This document shows positions 41,771 to 50,238 of a DNA stretch of 64,000 nt, in pieces (position 1 is the first letter of the stretch; the number at the start of each line of letters is the position of its first letter). Origin of the DNA: Nibrella saemangeumensis (lineage in GTDB: Bacteria; Bacteroidota; Bacteroidia; Cytophagales; Spirosomataceae); the NCBI RefSeq assembly GCF_039541915.1, contig NZ_BAABHD010000014.1, forward strand, positions 1 through 64,000, written 5' to 3'. Position numbers and translations under genes: made by a program. The notes beneath the pieces were generated by a model. The model searched no databases. It had not been told where the DNA came from and saw only the letters and a program-made list of their open reading frames with translations.

Positions 41771-42056
41771 GTTCGGCCGCAAAGTCTTCAGCTATCTGTT
41801 CTTCTTCGGCCCGGCTCCGCTGTCCCGGCAGGTCGGCGGCAAAGTAATGCCCCAACTCGTGGGCGATAATCAATTCTTTGTCAATAGCCGCGTTCAGGTT
41901 GATGCAGATGCTTCGGGTCTTTTTATCATATTCACCCAGCGTTACTGGATGCCACCGGCCGTAGCTCAGCGATATACCTGCCCGTTCAACAAGGGCAAAT
42001 GCATCGCTGGTGCCGTAGCGTTCGATTACCTGTTGCGCCAGTTCCTTCCCGTTCAT
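41745..42056 (-). CDS. Small ImmA/IrrE-family metallopeptidase
   Basis: The 103-residue product carries the zinc metalloprotease motif HELGH (His66, Glu67, His70) in IIAHELGHYFAADL, followed by an acidic helix (EEEQIAEDFAAELK), as in ImmA/IrrE proteins. Related short proteins act in stress response or as phage/plasmid repressor-cleaving enzymes. Here no XRE-type repressor gene is visible. It runs tail-to-tail into the ROK gene, with a 26-bp overlap. Its ATG overlaps a TGA (ATGA) that closes the frame continuing from the upstream FAD oxidoreductase gene. That 94-nt segment may hold the remnant of a coding region. Confidence 0.75.
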   Translation of the reverse strand: MNGKELAQQVIERYGTSDAFALVERAGISLSYGRWHPVTLGEYDKKTRSICINLNAAIDKELIIAHELGHYFAADLPGQRSRAEEEQIAEDFAAELKAQRPSP

Positions 42057-42151
42057 ACACTCAAGTTCGATAGAATGGTAGTCGAGGTAGCCTCGGACAA
42101 AATCCCAAATTCGAATTCATAAATCGCATCGGCGAACCGTCCCCAATCCGT

Positions 42152-43741
42152 TCACATGGCGTGAATATGCGGGTCGCCTTCTTCTAACTTTATATCGTCG
42201 GGCCACGCTATTTCTACCCCTTTGTCGATAAGCAGTTGCTGAAAATGCTGGAGTAACGTACGGTCATTTCTGACGGCCCTCGGACGGAGGTCTTCTCCCA
42301 GACAAAACGCCAGCAGGTTACCGACCGATTCGCCAATGTTCCACTCGATCGGGTGGAGCCGGTAACAGCCGTTGGTGATATGCGTAGTGCCGATGTTTTT
42401 ACAAACCGGCAACAGGTTGTCAACCCGCTTAGGAATCAGCGCGCCCAGCGGAATCTGAAACGGCAGGCTTTCTACGTCTACGTAATTATCCCCGCCAACG
42501 CTCGGGTGCAGGTCAATCCGGTAAAAGCCGATGCCTACTGAGTCCGGAAACGGCTCCGCCAGGATCTGCCCCGGCCGGTATTGGGCCGAGACATGCTGCT
42601 CTTTGATGGTAAATTCCGCCTTAATGCGACGCGACTCCCGGATGTATGGCCGTTTGGCGAGTCCGTCTTCCGTACCCACCACATCCGCTCGCAGCTTCAG
42701 CCCTTTGAAACCCAGTTCGGTTTGCAGGTAGTACAGAAACGATAGGCTCTGCTCTTTGGCTTTTGCAATCAGCCGCTCCTTTTCCTCGGCGGAGGCATTG
42801 CACAAATCGCCCAGCAGGTAGTCAATCTGCGGGTAATTCACCAGCGTAATGTCGGAATCGAACGCGCCATCCTTAAACAGGTCTTTATGGAGAATCCGGC
42901 GGTATGTCCACAGACCCGCAAAGGCTTTGTTGGGTTCGTTGTGGGGCTTAAAGGTATACTGCACGGGTTGCATGGTGCGTGGACTAATACCTGACATGCT
43001 CAACAGCCGCCCGACCCAGGCAGGGGAGAGACTGGGCGTAAATTCCCGCCAGAAGTCGTAATTTTTAGGCCGGTCAATGGTCCAGTCTTCGCCTTCGTGG
43101 TAGCTTATGGCGAAGCATACCGAAAATGCCTGCGAATTGGCCGGGTTGGCTATAGGTTTGGCGCTGGGTTCACCGGTATCGGCCTGGCTTTCGGAGCCGG
43201 TGACATATTCGGTTCCGGTCAGGGGCAGCAGATCGCCGAGTTCGGTGGCGTCTACGAAATACCGGGCGGTAATCGTGGTGGGTTCGCTGGTTCGGGTGTT
43301 TTGCAGGGTAATGGCATGTACCGTATTGCCGGTAGAATCAGCAGCAACCGGGATGTGTTTGGTGAGGATAGTCAGCTTATGGTTCTGGACGTGCGGCTGG
43401 AGCATATCTTTCAGCACGTGTAAAAATACCTTTGGTTCGGCGCACAACGGCGACACCCAGCCATTACCCGGATTCAGCACGGGGTTTGTCAGCGCTTCTG
43501 GTTTGAGCGGGTAATTGGTTCGGTAGTACTGCCGTACCCGCTCCCGAAAGGTTCGGTAGGTCTGGGTGCAGCCAAAGCGTTCAATCCAGCCGTGTTCGTC
43601 AGGCGGGGTGGCCTGTGTAGTAAACTGACCGCCAATCCAGTCGGATTCTTCCGTCATTATCACAGTCAAGCCAGCGTTGCAGGCCGCCAGCGCACAGGCG
43701 CAGCCACCCACGCCACCACCTACAATTAGTATATCAGTCAT
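42152..43741 (-). CDS. FAD-dependent oxidoreductase (FAD_oxidored family)
   Basis: I start at the ATG at 43741 (MTDILIVGGGVGG) because the longer frame from 43789 is a low-complexity leader overlapping the upstream gene. The 529-residue product has an N-terminal Rossmann fold with the FAD dinucleotide motif GGGVGG (8-13), a second FAD contact (DWIGGQFTTQ), and the C-terminal NIGTTHITNGCYRLHP and GESVGNLLAFCL seen in this family. It lacks a signal peptide. It is last in a four-gene minus-strand operon with hydantoinase A, a permease and a DUF4127 protein. Substrate is unknown; it may oxidise a product made by the hydantoinase-like enzyme. Confidence 0.85.
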   Translation of the reverse strand: MTDILIVGGGVGGCACALAACNAGLTVIMTEESDWIGGQFTTQATPPDEHGWIERFGCTQTYRTFRERVRQYYRTNYPLKPEALTNPVLNPGNGWVSPLCAEPKVFLHVLKDMLQPHVQNHKLTILTKHIPVAADSTGNTVHAITLQNTRTSEPTTITARYFVDATELGDLLPLTGTEYVTGSESQADTGEPSAKPIANPANSQAFSVCFAISYHEGEDWTIDRPKNYDFWREFTPSLSPAWVGRLLSMSGISPRTMQPVQYTFKPHNEPNKAFAGLWTYRRILHKDLFKDGAFDSDITLVNYPQIDYLLGDLCNASAEEKERLIAKAKEQSLSFLYYLQTELGFKGLKLRADVVGTEDGLAKRPYIRESRRIKAEFTIKEQHVSAQYRPGQILAEPFPDSVGIGFYRIDLHPSVGGDNYVDVESLPFQIPLGALIPKRVDNLLPVCKNIGTTHITNGCYRLHPIEWNIGESVGNLLAFCLGEDLRPRAVRNDRTLLQHFQQLLIDKGVEIAWPDDIKLEEGDPHIHAM

Positions 43742-43785
43742 TGGTTGAATAGTTGCTAGCCCCACTCTTTCGCTCTCTCGCTCTT

Positions 43786-45936
43786 TCACTTTTTATCTTC
43801 CGCCAGAATCACAATGTGCTCGTCACCGGCTCTATTCTCCAGTTCGGTAGCCGCCAGGGCCAGTGCCTGTTCGAGGTCGGCCAGCCCCGACAGGTTGATA
43901 ATGCGGGCACCGACCAGCAAATGAATATCGGGCAGACTCCGGCCGGCATCCCCAAAATCCGTTAAGTCGAGTATCACTCGTTCCAGTTGCGGCAACGCTT
44001 CGGCAATCCGGGTCGCGTACACATGCGCGTGGTTGCGCTGGAGTCGTACTACCCCCGTTCGGTCGGTGATCCGCACCGCCAGTTGTTTCGACTGAAAAAG
44101 TCCAAAGAACGTTTTGCTGATGCGTTCGGCACCGAAAACGTATAACGGACCTGTTTCGCCCAGCAGCCGGACGTTTTCAGCAGGTGTTTGCATAGAGCGG
44201 GCGGCCGAGGCTTTGCAGTCCTGAAAGGTGAAAATTTTTGCGTTGCTGTCGTCCTTCTTGAGTTCGGTGGTGCCAAAGGCCGTCGCCCGCACCAGATTCC
44301 GCCGGGTATCTACTTCCATCTGCACCTCGACCGTTTCGGGCAAAGCGCCAATTTTGATAACCGCTTCGGCTGCTTCCCGACGCACCGCCAGAATATCATC
44401 GGGTGTCGGGTCAACAATGTTACGCTCCACCGTATCACGCACCATCGCCAGGGCTACGCCGATGGTGGAGATGACCTCCGCCTTTCTGGCGAGCCGGGCG
44501 GGGAGTTTCATCAGTTCGCCGGTATACAGCACCAGCGAAGCCGCTCCGCCACCCCCGCCGATCAGTTCGACGGTGTCCCGGTCGAGGTGGTATTCGGCAA
44601 TGAGTTCGTCGATTTGTTTTGCTACTTTTCGGCACGAGATGTCCAGCACCTCACGGGCGGCTTCTTCTACCGTCTTGCCAATCTTATCGGCCAGCGGTTT
44701 AAACGCCAGCCGGGCGGCATCGGCATTGCCTTTGGCAAAAGCGGTATCGGGAATAATGCCCAGCAGGTTGGCCGCGCAGGTGGGAGTCAGGGAAAAGCGT
44801 TTGCCGCTGGTGGTTTCGATGGCGGTGTAATCGTCGGCGTCTTTTTCAGTAGGGCGAAGATGCACCAGTCTGGCATTCTCAAAGATTTCAGCCGGTTGGA
44901 AGCAGGCATAATGCAGTCCGGCGATGTGGGCCGACCGGGAGCCTACGTCCACGATTTTGCCGTTAGCCTCGCGAATCATGCTGCCGCCGGCAATGGCCAG
45001 GGTGCGTACATCAAGCGTGTTCAGGTACGTCCGGTGACCACCCACGCGGGCGGCTTTGGTCTGGGGCTGCCCGTCGCGAATCACCGAAATATCCGCACTG
45101 GTGCCGCCAACTTCGATGAAGATCCCGTCGGATACCCGCTCGTGCATCAGCGCACCCGCAATACCCGCTGCGGGGCCGGAGAGCATGGTCATAATCGGTC
45201 GCCGGTGAACTTCTTCAACGCTCATCACGCCACCGTCGGAGCGCATAATCATCAGCGGGGCCGTAATGCCGGACTTCTTCACGCACGCATCCGTCATAGT
45301 AGCCGTGTGAATCATCTTGGGCAGAATCGCCCCGTTAATCACCGCCGTGCGGGTGCGGGTACGCAGGCCGTAGAGGGTCGATACCTCATGGCCGCTGGTG
45401 GCCAGAAAACCCAGTTGGCGGGCTTTATCGCTGATGTGCGTCTCATTGTCGGCATTATCCACCCCAAACGCTTCGGACGTTACCACAACTTCGACACCCT
45501 TCCGGCGGAAATCAGCCAGTTGAGTATCCAGAACTGTCTCGCTGAGGTTGCGGTTCGACAGAAAAACGTGTTCCGCGTTCAGGAAGCGGTTAGGAGCCAG
45601 TTCGATGGCCGGAATATGGGTGTCAATTTTGGCTTTCAGCCCTTCCACACCATTGCCGATGCCGATAATGCCGACTTTAGCCACATCCCCTTCGAGCAGC
45701 GCGTTGGTCGCCTGGGTGGTGGAGTGGGCGATGAACACCACGTCTTCGGGGTCGATGCTGAGTTCAGACAGCGCCCGGTTGATGGCGTTGATGATGCCCA
45801 GGGCCACGCCCTCGGTAGCGTCGTGGGTGGTAGGTACTTTGAGCTGCGAGATAACCTCCCGGCTGGCATGGTCGACCACTACCACATCGGTAAAGGTGCC
45901 GCCTACATCGATGCCCACTCTGACTTGCTTTTTCAT
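43786..45936 (-). CDS. Hydantoinase/oxoprolinase A family protein (HyuA-like)
   Basis: I start at the ATG at 45936 (MKKQVRVGIDVGGTFTD), since residues before it in the longer frame overlap the permease gene. The 716-residue protein has the acetate/sugar kinase-like ATP-binding motifs of the family: DVGGTFTDVVVVD (10-22), an EVGGTSADISVIRDG block and ELIGGGGGAASL. Family members hydrolyse the ring of 5-oxoproline, N-methylhydantoin or similar lactams using ATP. No HyuB gene is present, which suggests either a self-sufficient type or a distant partner. It begins 2 nt after the permease stop (TGA GC ATG), so the two are translationally coupled. Confidence 0.85.
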   Translation of the reverse strand: MKKQVRVGIDVGGTFTDVVVVDHASREVISQLKVPTTHDATEGVALGIINAINRALSELSIDPEDVVFIAHSTTQATNALLEGDVAKVGIIGIGNGVEGLKAKIDTHIPAIELAPNRFLNAEHVFLSNRNLSETVLDTQLADFRRKGVEVVVTSEAFGVDNADNETHISDKARQLGFLATSGHEVSTLYGLRTRTRTAVINGAILPKMIHTATMTDACVKKSGITAPLMIMRSDGGVMSVEEVHRRPIMTMLSGPAAGIAGALMHERVSDGIFIEVGGTSADISVIRDGQPQTKAARVGGHRTYLNTLDVRTLAIAGGSMIREANGKIVDVGSRSAHIAGLHYACFQPAEIFENARLVHLRPTEKDADDYTAIETTSGKRFSLTPTCAANLLGIIPDTAFAKGNADAARLAFKPLADKIGKTVEEAAREVLDISCRKVAKQIDELIAEYHLDRDTVELIGGGGGAASLVLYTGELMKLPARLARKAEVISTIGVALAMVRDTVERNIVDPTPDDILAVRREAAEAVIKIGALPETVEVQMEVDTRRNLVRATAFGTTELKKDDSNAKIFTFQDCKASAARSMQTPAENVRLLGETGPLYVFGAERISKTFFGLFQSKQLAVRITDRTGVVRLQRNHAHVYATRIAEALPQLERVILDLTDFGDAGRSLPDIHLLVGARIINLSGLADLEQALALAATELENRAGDEHIVILAEDKK

Positions 45937-45938
45937 GC

Positions 45939-47234
45939 TCACAGGAATAACAGGGCCGAGATTATCAGGCCAACTACACACACCAGCACCGTCGGCAGTA
46001 GCGTTTCCTTCGTCAGATCTTCCACCCGAACACCTACAAAGTTGGCAATCCACACATTATGTGTGTTGGTGGGGTCACACACATTCTGCACCTGCACCAC
46101 GCACATGATAGCCGCCAGCAACGCAATGGCGGGCAGCACGCCCGTTCCGAACATAATGGTGAACAGGCCAACCCCAATACCGAAAATGTTGAGCGGTCCC
46201 CGGTAAAGCGCCAGCGGGGAAAGCAGTCCGAAGAAAGCGATATAGAACAGCGCTGAGCTGAACGGCAGCGATACGATGAGCGGCTCCAGCGCCGTTTTAA
46301 TGGGTTGTAAATTCAGCGCGTTCAGAAGCATACCGATGCCCATCATCAGAATGGCGGCCGGGGCTCCATCTTCAATGCCTTTAATGGCCGAAGCCGTTAC
46401 CGTTTTCACCGCATTGCGGTAGTTGGTGGTAATCACGCCGAACAGCGAACCGATGATAAACGCAGCAATAAAATCGAGCTTGATGCCAAATGCATTAAAG
46501 CCGAAAAACAGAATCAGCGGCACCACCGGCGTCAGCAGCGCAATGAGCGGCACCCGCTTTCCCCGCTCCGGCTTGACGGCTTCTTCGGCCGGTGTGGCTA
46601 TCATCAGCAGCATTTCACCCGACCGGCGGGCGGCAATGAGCGCATATGTTACAACGGCGACCATCATCAGCCCCAGCAGAATAAAGGCAAATGTCATCAC
46701 CTGACCCGGCATCGGCTGGCTTTCGGGGAGTTGCAGCAACTGCCGGTACAGCGTAAACAGAATGGGGTTGAAGATGAACCCCGTAGCAAACGCCAGCAGG
46801 AACAGCACCCCGGCCAGTTTACGGGGAATACCCAGGCTCATCATGATCGGCAGCACCAGCGACCCCACAGTAATGATAGCGCCTAACCCCTGCAGGGTCG
46901 TAAACAGCACCACCGTGACCAGCATCAGCCCGAACGCAACCACCAGCGGCCGTTCGCCCCCAAACTCAGCAGCCCGCTTGATAATCTCTTCGGCAATGCC
47001 GGTCTGAATCAGCACCCGGCCCATCATAGCTCCCGCAAACACCGCCACGTATACCGGTGCCAGTTTGATGGAACCCTGGGCGACAATCGTGTTCAGAATA
47101 TCGGTACCCGGCAGTCGGGCCAGGGCCGCAATCAGCACCGCTATGGCGGGTAAGGCCAGCAGCGCCGGAACCTTCCGCATGAACATCAGCGTGGCAAAAA
47201 CCAGGAAGATGAGGAGTAGACCGATGGCTATCAT
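45939..47234 (-). CDS. Integral membrane transporter (ion transporter superfamily, GntP/CitMHS-like)
   Basis: The 431-residue protein is very hydrophobic with about 11-12 transmembrane helices. It has a duplicated layout, with re-entrant-like segments around LQGLGAIITVGSLVLPIMMSL and GTGVLPAIALLAAIMCVVQVQN. This matches bacterial permeases for gluconate, citrate or related carboxylates, but I cannot assign a family with certainty. It lies 8 nt after the DUF4127 gene and 2 nt before the hydantoinase A gene. The likely job is uptake of the lactam or acid substrate used by that enzyme. Confidence 0.82.
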   Translation of the reverse strand: MIAIGLLLIFLVFATLMFMRKVPALLALPAIAVLIAALARLPGTDILNTIVAQGSIKLAPVYVAVFAGAMMGRVLIQTGIAEEIIKRAAEFGGERPLVVAFGLMLVTVVLFTTLQGLGAIITVGSLVLPIMMSLGIPRKLAGVLFLLAFATGFIFNPILFTLYRQLLQLPESQPMPGQVMTFAFILLGLMMVAVVTYALIAARRSGEMLLMIATPAEEAVKPERGKRVPLIALLTPVVPLILFFGFNAFGIKLDFIAAFIIGSLFGVITTNYRNAVKTVTASAIKGIEDGAPAAILMMGIGMLLNALNLQPIKTALEPLIVSLPFSSALFYIAFFGLLSPLALYRGPLNIFGIGVGLFTIMFGTGVLPAIALLAAIMCVVQVQNVCDPTNTHNVWIANFVGVRVEDLTKETLLPTVLVCVVGLIISALLFL

Positions 47235-47242
47235 GAAAAAGA

Positions 47243-48808
47243 TTAAGGTTTTACCTCAAAATCAATCTCTGCTTCAAAGGTACGGTTCCAGGGCAGGTCG
47301 AAGGTGAGGCTGGTGAGTTCGGCTCGTTGTTTGCTGCTTTTCGGGAAGAAACCGGCAGCTGTTTGCTGCGCAATGGGCTGGAGTTCCTTCAGGCAAAAGG
47401 CTTCGATGGCCTGGTTCTGCTCGTCGGTGAGCCGGTAGTTGTTCCATTGCCTTTCCCGGCACAGTTGTTGGGCTTTCGGGCGGACGATGGAGTGGTAGCT
47501 ATAATCGTCCAGTAGGCGGTTCAGCATAAACCAGGTCTGGGCCCGGTTCATGCGGTCAACGACCGGCGGTTTGGCTTTTAAAACAGTTTTGGAAATACCG
47601 GCTATGATGCCGTGCGGGAGCGCTGTGCCGATGGTGTTACCGGCGGTGTTCCAGCAGGCATAGCCGTAGGTCCGGGCAAAAACGGATTGCTGTTTCAGCG
47701 CTTCCGTAAAGAGTATATCACCCCCCTGCACATCGCCTTTAGGGTCGATATCCGCGATAATCAGCCCTTTCGACGCGGGTACTTTCGCAATTTCTTCGGC
47801 AAAGCTTTGGGCACGGCCGGGCTCAAACCGGGAGGCATAGACGTAGTACAGCAGATCGGCCTGCTGCTCGCTGGTCACTTCTGTTGCACCCACGGCTCTG
47901 ATGTGGAAGCTGACCGTCTGGCGCAGCGGCCGGTCTTCATAAGGCATGATTTTATTGGCCATTGCCTCCGACGAATATACGGCTTTGATTTTAGGCCGGT
48001 AGTTGTATTTGTCAGCCATAGCACGGGCCAGCAGCAGCATAGATACTTCGTCGGCACCGGGCTGCACGGCCACCTGCTCGGTCAGCTTGTTTGTCTTTAC
48101 CAGATCAATAAGCGTTTCGCGGTCTTTGACGTGTACCCCTCTGGGTTTGGCGTCGTCCTGCGATACGATGAGGTAGTCGAACACCTTGTCCCGCACCAGG
48201 TCAACGGCGTACCGGTTGATCCGGAGATTACGCTCCCTGGCCTGTTTGTAGTCTGCCAGCGCTGCTGCCGGAATATCGCTCTCCAGTTTCTGCGTTAACG
48301 CGGCTTCACCGGCATCCGGTGACACCTCGGCCCACTTCGCCAGTTTCTCCCGATAGGCTTCATTTTTACCGTCGGAGGTGGGTGCCAGACGCATAATCAC
48401 GCTGGAGCCGTACATTTTTAGGTTGGGCGCTTTCCGGCGTAGTTCGCGCGCAATCTGCACCCGCTGTAACGCTTCGGCTTCCGGGGTGGCGTGTACCCGT
48501 GAAGCGACCAGTCCGCCGTACGCCAGCATATCCAGCGACAGAATGGCCGCATCGAACCGGCTGAGGTTTTGCCCACGGAGCCACTGAATGATCTCGTCGG
48601 ATTGACCATACTGCGTAAACCGCCCCAGCATCTCACGGGGTGGCGTCACCACGTCTACATCGCCGATCAGGCCCATCCGGACCGGAAACTGCAGGCAGGG
48701 CGGCCGGTCGTCCAGCGGGATCAGCAACACGCGGGAGGTGTAATTCACCTGTGCCTGAAGTGTCAGTGCGTGGATGAGCAGAGCAATAATCAATAGTTTG
48801 CGAGGCAT
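47243..48808 (-). CDS. Secreted DUF4127 family protein
   Basis: I start at the ATG at 48808, which begins a signal peptide (MPRKLLIIALLIHALTLQAQ); the longer frame from 48844 only adds an untypical leader. The 521-residue protein has the DUF4127 hallmark blocks: VLLIPLDDRPPC near the N terminus, SLDMLAYGGLVASR and DYLIVSQDDAKPRG. The function of this family is unknown. It leads the four-gene minus-strand operon and is exported, so it may act on or bind the substrate before uptake by the permease. A candidate operator lies just upstream. Confidence 0.85.
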   Translation of the reverse strand: MPRKLLIIALLIHALTLQAQVNYTSRVLLIPLDDRPPCLQFPVRMGLIGDVDVVTPPREMLGRFTQYGQSDEIIQWLRGQNLSRFDAAILSLDMLAYGGLVASRVHATPEAEALQRVQIARELRRKAPNLKMYGSSVIMRLAPTSDGKNEAYREKLAKWAEVSPDAGEAALTQKLESDIPAAALADYKQARERNLRINRYAVDLVRDKVFDYLIVSQDDAKPRGVHVKDRETLIDLVKTNKLTEQVAVQPGADEVSMLLLARAMADKYNYRPKIKAVYSSEAMANKIMPYEDRPLRQTVSFHIRAVGATEVTSEQQADLLYYVYASRFEPGRAQSFAEEIAKVPASKGLIIADIDPKGDVQGGDILFTEALKQQSVFARTYGYACWNTAGNTIGTALPHGIIAGISKTVLKAKPPVVDRMNRAQTWFMLNRLLDDYSYHSIVRPKAQQLCRERQWNNYRLTDEQNQAIEAFCLKELQPIAQQTAAGFFPKSSKQRAELTSLTFDLPWNRTFEAEIDFEVKP

Positions 48809-48879
48809 ATAGCAGGCTACTAGAAACAGTACAAGAAACGCCAACTTTTTTGATTGAACAAACTTAAATAAAATTTTTA

Positions 48880-48893
48880 GTAAAGTATTTTAC
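48880..48893. promoter_or_regulatory. Candidate operator GTAAA-N4-TTTAC between divergent operons
   Basis: GTAAAGTATTTTAC has 5-bp arms around GTAT. It lies in an AT-rich region between the DUF4127 gene (minus) and the AGE epimerase gene (plus), and is 1 nt upstream of a TATTTTTG (48895-48902), a fitting -7 element for the plus-strand gene. A second GTAAA follows at 48902-48906. Operators with similar GTAAA arms are plausible for ROK regulators, and one is encoded nearby; this is an inference. Confidence 0.45.
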
Positions 48894-48894
48894 A

Positions 48895-48902
48895 TATTTT
48901 TG
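48895..48902 (+). promoter_or_regulatory. Candidate -7 element of the AGE epimerase gene
   Basis: TATTTTTG fits TAnnTTTG. It lies 52 nt before the ATG at 48954. No clean -33 TTTG is visible 19-20 nt upstream. Confidence 0.45.
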
Positions 48903-48953
48903 TAAAGTTGTTCGGATTACCTACTAACTTAGGAAAGAAAACGCATCTTGCTT

Positions 48954-50165
48954 ATGAATTCGGCTGATCAGTATTTGGATCTATATAAAAAAGAGTTGCT
49001 CAACAACGTTCTTCCTTTCTGGCTGACTCATTCCAAAGATGCCGAATACGGCGGCTACCTAACCTGCCTCAACCGCGACGGCTCGGTGTTCGATACTGAC
49101 AAGTTCATGTGGCTGCAGGGCCGGCAGGTATGGCTATTCTCGATGCTGTACAACCAGGTGGAGCAAAATACCGAATGGCTGGACTTCGCCTTGCACGGTG
49201 CCAGCTTCATGGAGAAACACGGGCGTGCTGAGGATGGTAGCTGGTACTTCTCGCTGACCCGCGACGGCCGGCCGCTGGTGCACCCGTACAACATCTTCTC
49301 CGACTGCTTCGCCACCATGGCATTCGGGCAGCTTTACAAAGCCACCAGCGAACCGCGCCACGCCGATATTGCCTACAACACGTTCAATAGTATTCTGGAT
49401 CGGCAGACCAACCCCAAGCGTCAGTGGAGCAAAGCCGTGGCCGGCACGCGGCCGCTGAAGAACTTTGCCCTGCCCATGATCCTGTGCAACCTGTCGCTGG
49501 AGATTGAACACCTGCTGGACGCGGCAATGGTGGATGCCCTTATCAAGGACTGCATCCATGAGGTGATGGATGTTTTCTACGACGAAAAATCAGGTTTGAT
49601 TCTGGAGAACGTAGCCCCGGACGGCTCGTTTGTCGACAGCTTTGAAGGGCGGCACCTCAATCCCGGTCACGTGATCGAAGCCATGTGGTTTATTATGGAT
49701 CTGGGCGAGCGGCTGGGCGACCAAACCCTGATCGAACGCGCCAAGGATCTTACCTTAAAACACCTGGAGTATGGCTGGGACAGCACCTACGGCGGCATCT
49801 TTTACTTCATGGACATTAAAGGTCGTCCGTCGCAGCATCTGGAGTGGGATCAGAAACTCTGGTGGGTGCATGTCGAAACCCTGATTGCTCTCCTGAAAGG
49901 CTACCGCCTGACCAACGACGAAGCCTGTCTGCGCTGGTTCGAAAAAGTACATGACTATACCTGGCAGCACTTTAAAGACGCTGAGTACGGTGAATGGTAC
50001 GGCTACCTCAATCGCCGGGGCGAAGTATTATTACCCCTGAAAGGAGGCAAATGGAAAGGCTGCTACCACGTTCCGCGGGCCCTGTATCAGTGCTGGAAAA
50101 CGCTGGAGAAAATAGCGGTGAAGAATGATGGCGGGGCTGCCCGGCGGCTAAACGTGATGAGTTGA
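48954..50165 (+). CDS. AGE family epimerase/isomerase (N-acylglucosamine 2-epimerase type)
   Basis: I start at the ATG at 48954; the in-frame TTG at 48948 adds only two residues. The 403-residue enzyme is an (alpha/alpha)6 barrel with the AGE family's conserved blocks: DKFMWLQGRQVWLFSMLY, LNPGHVIEAMWFIMD and DQKLWWVHVETLIALL with the catalytic histidines. Members interconvert N-acetylglucosamine and N-acetylmannosamine, or mannose, glucose and cellobiose-type sugars; the substrate is not clear from sequence. It is divergent from the DUF4127 operon and probably shares a regulator with it. No signal peptide. Confidence 0.88.
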   Translation: MNSADQYLDLYKKELLNNVLPFWLTHSKDAEYGGYLTCLNRDGSVFDTDKFMWLQGRQVWLFSMLYNQVEQNTEWLDFALHGASFMEKHGRAEDGSWYFSLTRDGRPLVHPYNIFSDCFATMAFGQLYKATSEPRHADIAYNTFNSILDRQTNPKRQWSKAVAGTRPLKNFALPMILCNLSLEIEHLLDAAMVDALIKDCIHEVMDVFYDEKSGLILENVAPDGSFVDSFEGRHLNPGHVIEAMWFIMDLGERLGDQTLIERAKDLTLKHLEYGWDSTYGGIFYFMDIKGRPSQHLEWDQKLWWVHVETLIALLKGYRLTNDEACLRWFEKVHDYTWQHFKDAEYGEWYGYLNRRGEVLLPLKGGKWKGCYHVPRALYQCWKTLEKIAVKNDGGAARRLNVMS

Positions 50166-50197
50166 TTGTTAAATTCCGTCTCATCACGCTCAACCAG

Positions 50198-50235
50198 GCA
50201 TCGCACCCAGCCGGGAGACCGGCTGGGTGCGATGC
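50198..50235. terminator. Bidirectional terminator, 17-bp perfect stem
   Basis: GCATCGCACCCAGCCGG (50198-50214) and CCGGCTGGGTGCGATGC (50219-50235) are exact reverse complements with a GAGA tetraloop. It sits between the AGE epimerase stop (50165) and the convergent protease stop (50239). Confidence 0.88.
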
Positions 50236-50238
50236 GGT

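Noticed and set aside
41745..42056. ImmA/IrrE-like gene as a sign of a prophage or ICE
   Set aside because: No integrase, XRE repressor, att-like repeats or phage genes surround it.
44188..46206. A 672-residue plus-strand frame opposite the hydantoinase A gene
   Set aside because: It has a His/Gly/Arg-rich composition typical of antisense translation and no recognisable domain. The minus-strand product has clear HyuA motifs.
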